This document shows, one piece after another, positions 15,111-17,343 of a DNA stretch of 17,343 bases. Position 1 is the first letter of the stretch, and each line of letters begins with the position of its first letter. The stretch is from assembly GCA_051878935.1 (NCBI GenBank), contig JBJELB010000021.1, positions 1 to 17,343 on the forward strand, written 5' to 3'. The stretch comes from CANQDT01 sp051878935. Its GTDB lineage: Bacteria; Bacillota; Clostridia; Lachnospirales; Lachnospiraceae. The translations under genes were made by a program, and so were the position numbers. Under the pieces are notes generated by a model, which saw only the letters and a list, made by a program, of their open reading frames with translations, did no database searches and had not been told where the DNA came from.

Positions 15111-15893
15111 ATGAAGGATTTTCTGATTGAGCGAGTAATCTGTAAGGAAGCATTTGATTGGTCCCCGCATCATCATGCATTCATTAATCCATATAATGGC
15201 TGCACAGCGGGATGTCCATTCTGCTTCTGGTTGTCTCAGCAAGGCTGGGAAAACCGAATTCAGATTCGCGAGAACATCGTAAGCATTTTAGATGATATGC
15301 TTACGACATGGAATCCGGATGAGTTCATTTACTTGGGTAGTGTTTGTGATCCGTTCATGGAAATTGAACGAGAGCAAAGATTGTCTCGTAAATGCTTGGA
15401 AGTAATTAAAAAGCACAGTATGCCTTTGCTGATTACTACTTCTGCTACAAATGATGTGATCAGGGAGTATGTGGAACTGTTAAAGTCGATGCCACAACGG
15501 GTAATTGTTGTTGTAGAATTGTCACGCTTGGGATTACTTCGTGAGTTTAATGCGGGAAGACCACATGCAGGAATTGAAAACGCGAATTATCTTCGATCTC
15601 AAGGCTTGGAAGTGTGGGCAACTGTAGCACCGGTACTTCCGGGTGTAACTGACCTTGATGCAATTCTTGGAGCACTGAATTCTGATATTCCTGTGTATGT
15701 AGATAGCTTGCAGTGTGCATTTGGCAGCATTCAGGCCAGAAAGGTTATGGATTGGATCTGTAAAGAGCATCCCCATCTGGTGGAGGAGTATAATCAAATT
15801 GTTAATAATCAGAATACTTCTTATTTTGATGCTCTGATGGATAAGCATTGTACAGAAAGCAGACTTCGTAGATTCCCATATGACCTCAATTAA
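15111..15893 (+). CDS. Short radical SAM protein, spore-photoproduct-lyase-like group
   Basis: A 260-residue protein with the radical SAM cluster motif CX3CX2C (Cys31, Cys35, Cys38) in the setting NPYNGCTAGCPFCFW. The GSVCDPFMEIEREQRLSRKCLE segment (about 76-97) is typical of the SplB/Rv2578c-like group. Later blocks LLITTSATNDVIRE, VVVELSRL and WATVAPVLPGVTDLDAIL fit the rest of the half-barrel. No extra C-terminal iron-sulfur domain is visible. It should cleave SAM to a 5'-deoxyadenosyl radical acting on an unknown substrate. It begins one base after the YjbQ stop and so is translationally coupled to it. A strong terminator follows. Confidence 0.88.
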   Translation: MKDFLIERVICKEAFDWSPHHHAFINPYNGCTAGCPFCFWLSQQGWENRIQIRENIVSILDDMLTTWNPDEFIYLGSVCDPFMEIEREQRLSRKCLEVIKKHSMPLLITTSATNDVIREYVELLKSMPQRVIVVVELSRLGLLREFNAGRPHAGIENANYLRSQGLEVWATVAPVLPGVTDLDAILGALNSDIPVYVDSLQCAFGSIQARKVMDWICKEHPHLVEEYNQIVNNQNTSYFDALMDKHCTESRLRRFPYDLN

Positions 15894-15897
15894 ATAG

Positions 15898-15930
15898 AAA
15901 TACCGGAGATCATTTGATCTCCGGTATTTT
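15898..15930. terminator. Terminator of the transporter/enzyme operon
   Basis: A near-perfect 15-bp inverted repeat (AAATACCGGAGATCA and TGATCTCCGGTATTT) ends in TTTTT rightward, five bases after the radical SAM stop. The reverse direction also has a T-rich tail (TTTCTATTTAATT), so it can act for the convergent regulator too. Confidence 0.85.
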
Positions 15931-15941
15931 TCGTAAAATAA

Positions 15942-15970
15942 AGCAGATTCTAATGAGATACGAATCTGCT
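15942..15970 (-). terminator. Terminator of the GntR regulator gene
   Basis: Read leftward, AGCAGATTC pairs with GAATCTGCT over an 11-base loop and is followed by TTTATTTTA. It lies 15 bases past the regulator's stop codon. Confidence 0.7.
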
Positions 15971-15984
15971 AAAAGAAGGTAGAG

Positions 15985-16731
15985 TTATTTGGAAGAAAGC
16001 ATGAGACGGAAAGTAGTGTCTCGTCCGTTCCATGTTGTCACAGCATACTGCACAGGTGTATTATCTTTCAGTTTATAAATTGAACTGATTCTCAGTGCAG
16101 GGGAGGGGGAGATGGTTTCAAGCTGTTCAGCTGTAGTTGCATTCAGCATTACAGATTCGATGAAATTTTCTACTGAGTTAAACTGAATGTTGTACCGCTG
16201 TTGAAGTGTAGTTGTAACACTTCCATTAATAAGCCCCTCGTTCTCCATACCTGCTAAAAGAGAGTACGGAAACCATGCACGATTGATACCAACGATTTTT
16301 CCCTTGCGAAGAAAGTCTCTCTCAAGATAAATCAATTTGCTTCCAGGTTGAAGAGAGAGTGAGGAATAAACCTGGGAACTGGCTTCAGACACAACAGAAA
16401 ATACAACATGAGCTGTAGTGTTTTCGGACTTGTGCTGAACACCGACTTGGGGAAGAAAAAGCTCCTGAACAGAGCGTCTTGGATTGGCTTTGAGGAAAGC
16501 ACCGCGACCACGCTGCTTATCGATCAAACCGTCATTTTCAAGCTTGGATAAGGCTTGACGAACAGTAACACGACTAGCTCCATACTCTTTTACCAATTCG
16601 CTTTCAGAAGGAATTTTCTCTCCAATTAACCATTCCTCCTGAGATATTCGCAAAATAATATCATTAGCAATTTGTTGGTATACAGGCATCGGGGAATAGC
16701 GGTCTATTCTCGGCGAAGTAACAACGTTCAT
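15985..16731 (-). CDS. GntR-family transcriptional regulator, HutC subfamily
   Basis: A 248-residue regulator. Residues 15-82 form the GntR winged helix (MPVYQQIANDIILRI, KIPSESELVKEYGASRVTVR, QALSKLENDGLIDKQRGRGAFL). Residues from about 100 to 240 fit the UTRA ligand-binding domain, with the usual LIYLERDFLRKGKIVGINRA stretch. UTRA domains often sense sugar phosphates or similar small molecules. The start is put at ATG 16731, the only sensible start downstream of its promoter, although the AAAGGAG site is unusually far away (14 bases). A longer open frame to 16869 would run through the promoter. Convergent with the enzyme operon, it is the probable local regulator of the sites described upstream. 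Confidence 0.9.
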   Translation of the reverse strand: MNVVTSPRIDRYSPMPVYQQIANDIILRISQEEWLIGEKIPSESELVKEYGASRVTVRQALSKLENDGLIDKQRGRGAFLKANPRRSVQELFLPQVGVQHKSENTTAHVVFSVVSEASSQVYSSLSLQPGSKLIYLERDFLRKGKIVGINRAWFPYSLLAGMENEGLINGSVTTTLQQRYNIQFNSVENFIESVMLNATTAEQLETISPSPALRISSIYKLKDNTPVQYAVTTWNGRDTTFRLMLSSK

Positions 16732-16783
16732 TACTACTTGATTTGCTCCTTTAGGGTGATTTGTGATTGAATAACAGGTAACA

Positions 16784-16817
16784 ATACAAGTATATACGAT
16801 ATATTTTGATTTGTAAA
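16784..16817 (-). promoter_or_regulatory. GntR regulator promoter with HutC-type operator
   Basis: On the minus strand TTTACA (16812-16817) and TATACT (16789-16794) are 17 bases apart. The -10 is covered by two overlapping palindromes: GTATATAC (16790-16797), which fits the HutC operator form GT-N-TA-N-AC, and ATACAAGTAT (16784-16793), also present at deoD. Autoregulation is likely. Confidence 0.6.
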
Positions 16818-16995
16818 GAACTATTTTATAGTTTTTCCAGCAATGAGGAAAAATGAAAATGCCAAACAATTATTTAGGAAAATCATGATATTGAGTAAAA
16901 CCATAGGAGTATTATGTATAATTCTGCCCCAAACTAGTTGGTTTCAAAAAACTTGAAAATGCTATTTTTTTGTTTATAAAACATGTATCGTTGAG

Positions 16996-17023
16996 TTAAC
17001 AAGTATACTAGTTAGGATATGAT
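16996..17023 (+). promoter_or_regulatory. Possible promoter of the right-edge ORF
   Basis: TTAACA (16996-17001) and TATGAT (17018-17023) are 16 bases apart, roughly 140 bases before the next ORF. A weak relative of the candidate operator (16983-17002, 12 of 20 positions) overlaps the -35. Nothing else is seen in 16818-17167. Confidence 0.3.
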
Positions 17024-17167
17024 AACAACTACACAAGAGGCAGGGAAGATAATAAAAAACAACGTGCTTTCTGTTGTGTGTCGATTTGATGTTCGTATTT
17101 GTATTTCTTGACTGCTTATATTTTAATAAATACAAGATTATGTACATGCACCAGAAAGGAGATTTCA

Positions 17168-17320
17168 ATGAGTAAGAGATTTAGAATGTCAACCGCTTTA
17201 GATGTTAATTATTTGTTTATGGAGTGTATACCCTATGCCATTAGACTTGCCAGTGAGAAGTATCATTTCGCTCCACAACTTACAATCTATGCGGAGTTTA
17301 TAGGCTTTTGCCCGTTCTGA
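17168..17320 (+). CDS. Short ORF of unknown function at the right edge
   Basis: A 50-residue frame starts at an ATG with a good AAAGGAG upstream and begins MSKRFRMSTALDVNYLFMEC, ending in a TGA 23 bases before the window edge. The two other frames remain open past this stop to the edge, so a frameshifted or truncated start of a longer gene is possible. Composition looks protein-like (AIRLASEKYHFAPQLTIYAEF) but I recognise no family. Confidence 0.4.
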   Translation: MSKRFRMSTALDVNYLFMECIPYAIRLASEKYHFAPQLTIYAEFIGFCPF

Positions 17321-17343
17321 GGGAAGAATGTTTTCACGCTGGA

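Overview
The window looks like chromosomal DNA of a low-to-moderate-GC Gram-positive anaerobe, most likely a gut Clostridia member. The signs are strong AGGAGG-type ribosome binding sites, SigA-like promoters, T-rich intrinsic terminators, a lipoprotein-type ABC binding protein and a transporter without its own ATPase. No rRNA, tRNA, CRISPR array, complete insertion sequence or phage module is visible, and the species cannot be fixed from sequence alone.

Layout. Positions 1-770 are gene-poor: the tail of an unidentified rightward gene, a frameshifted small leftward gene (181-311), and an orphan promoter-leader-terminator unit (522-754) that resembles the leader of the next gene. Leftward mgtC (770-1486) follows, behind an attenuator-like leader and its own promoter. 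A second gene-poor stretch (1760-2200) holds a strong bidirectional terminator and a probably decayed small ORF.

From 2199 to 7034 lies a leftward nucleoside-salvage operon, read from a near-consensus promoter at 7067-7095: nucleoside hydrolase, a two-domain nucleoside 2-deoxyribosyltransferase-like protein, adenine deaminase and ribokinase. Divergently, from 7258, lies purine nucleoside phosphorylase deoD, followed at once by the C-terminal third of phosphopentomutase deoB, a 5'-truncated remnant. Together the intact genes would release bases from (deoxy)nucleosides, convert adenine to hypoxanthine and phosphorylate free ribose. The ribose-1-phosphate branch through DeoB appears broken at this locus.

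From 8566 to 15893 runs a rightward operon: Cof-type HAD phosphatase, two sugar-type ABC permeases, a lipoprotein solute-binding protein, an internal terminator, then a xylose-isomerase-like TIM barrel, a double-SIS sugar-phosphate isomerase/deglycase-like enzyme, a YjbQ-family protein and a short radical SAM protein of the spore-photoproduct-lyase-like type. A convergent HutC-type GntR regulator (15985-16731) closes the block. A similar 20-bp dyad is seen at the promoters of the nucleoside operon, deoD and the transporter operon, so all three may be co-regulated. The set suggests uptake and dismantling of a sugar- or nucleoside-like compound. The substrate and the roles of the YjbQ and radical SAM proteins are unknown, and this is the best candidate here for an undescribed pathway. 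The right edge holds a short ORF of unknown nature.
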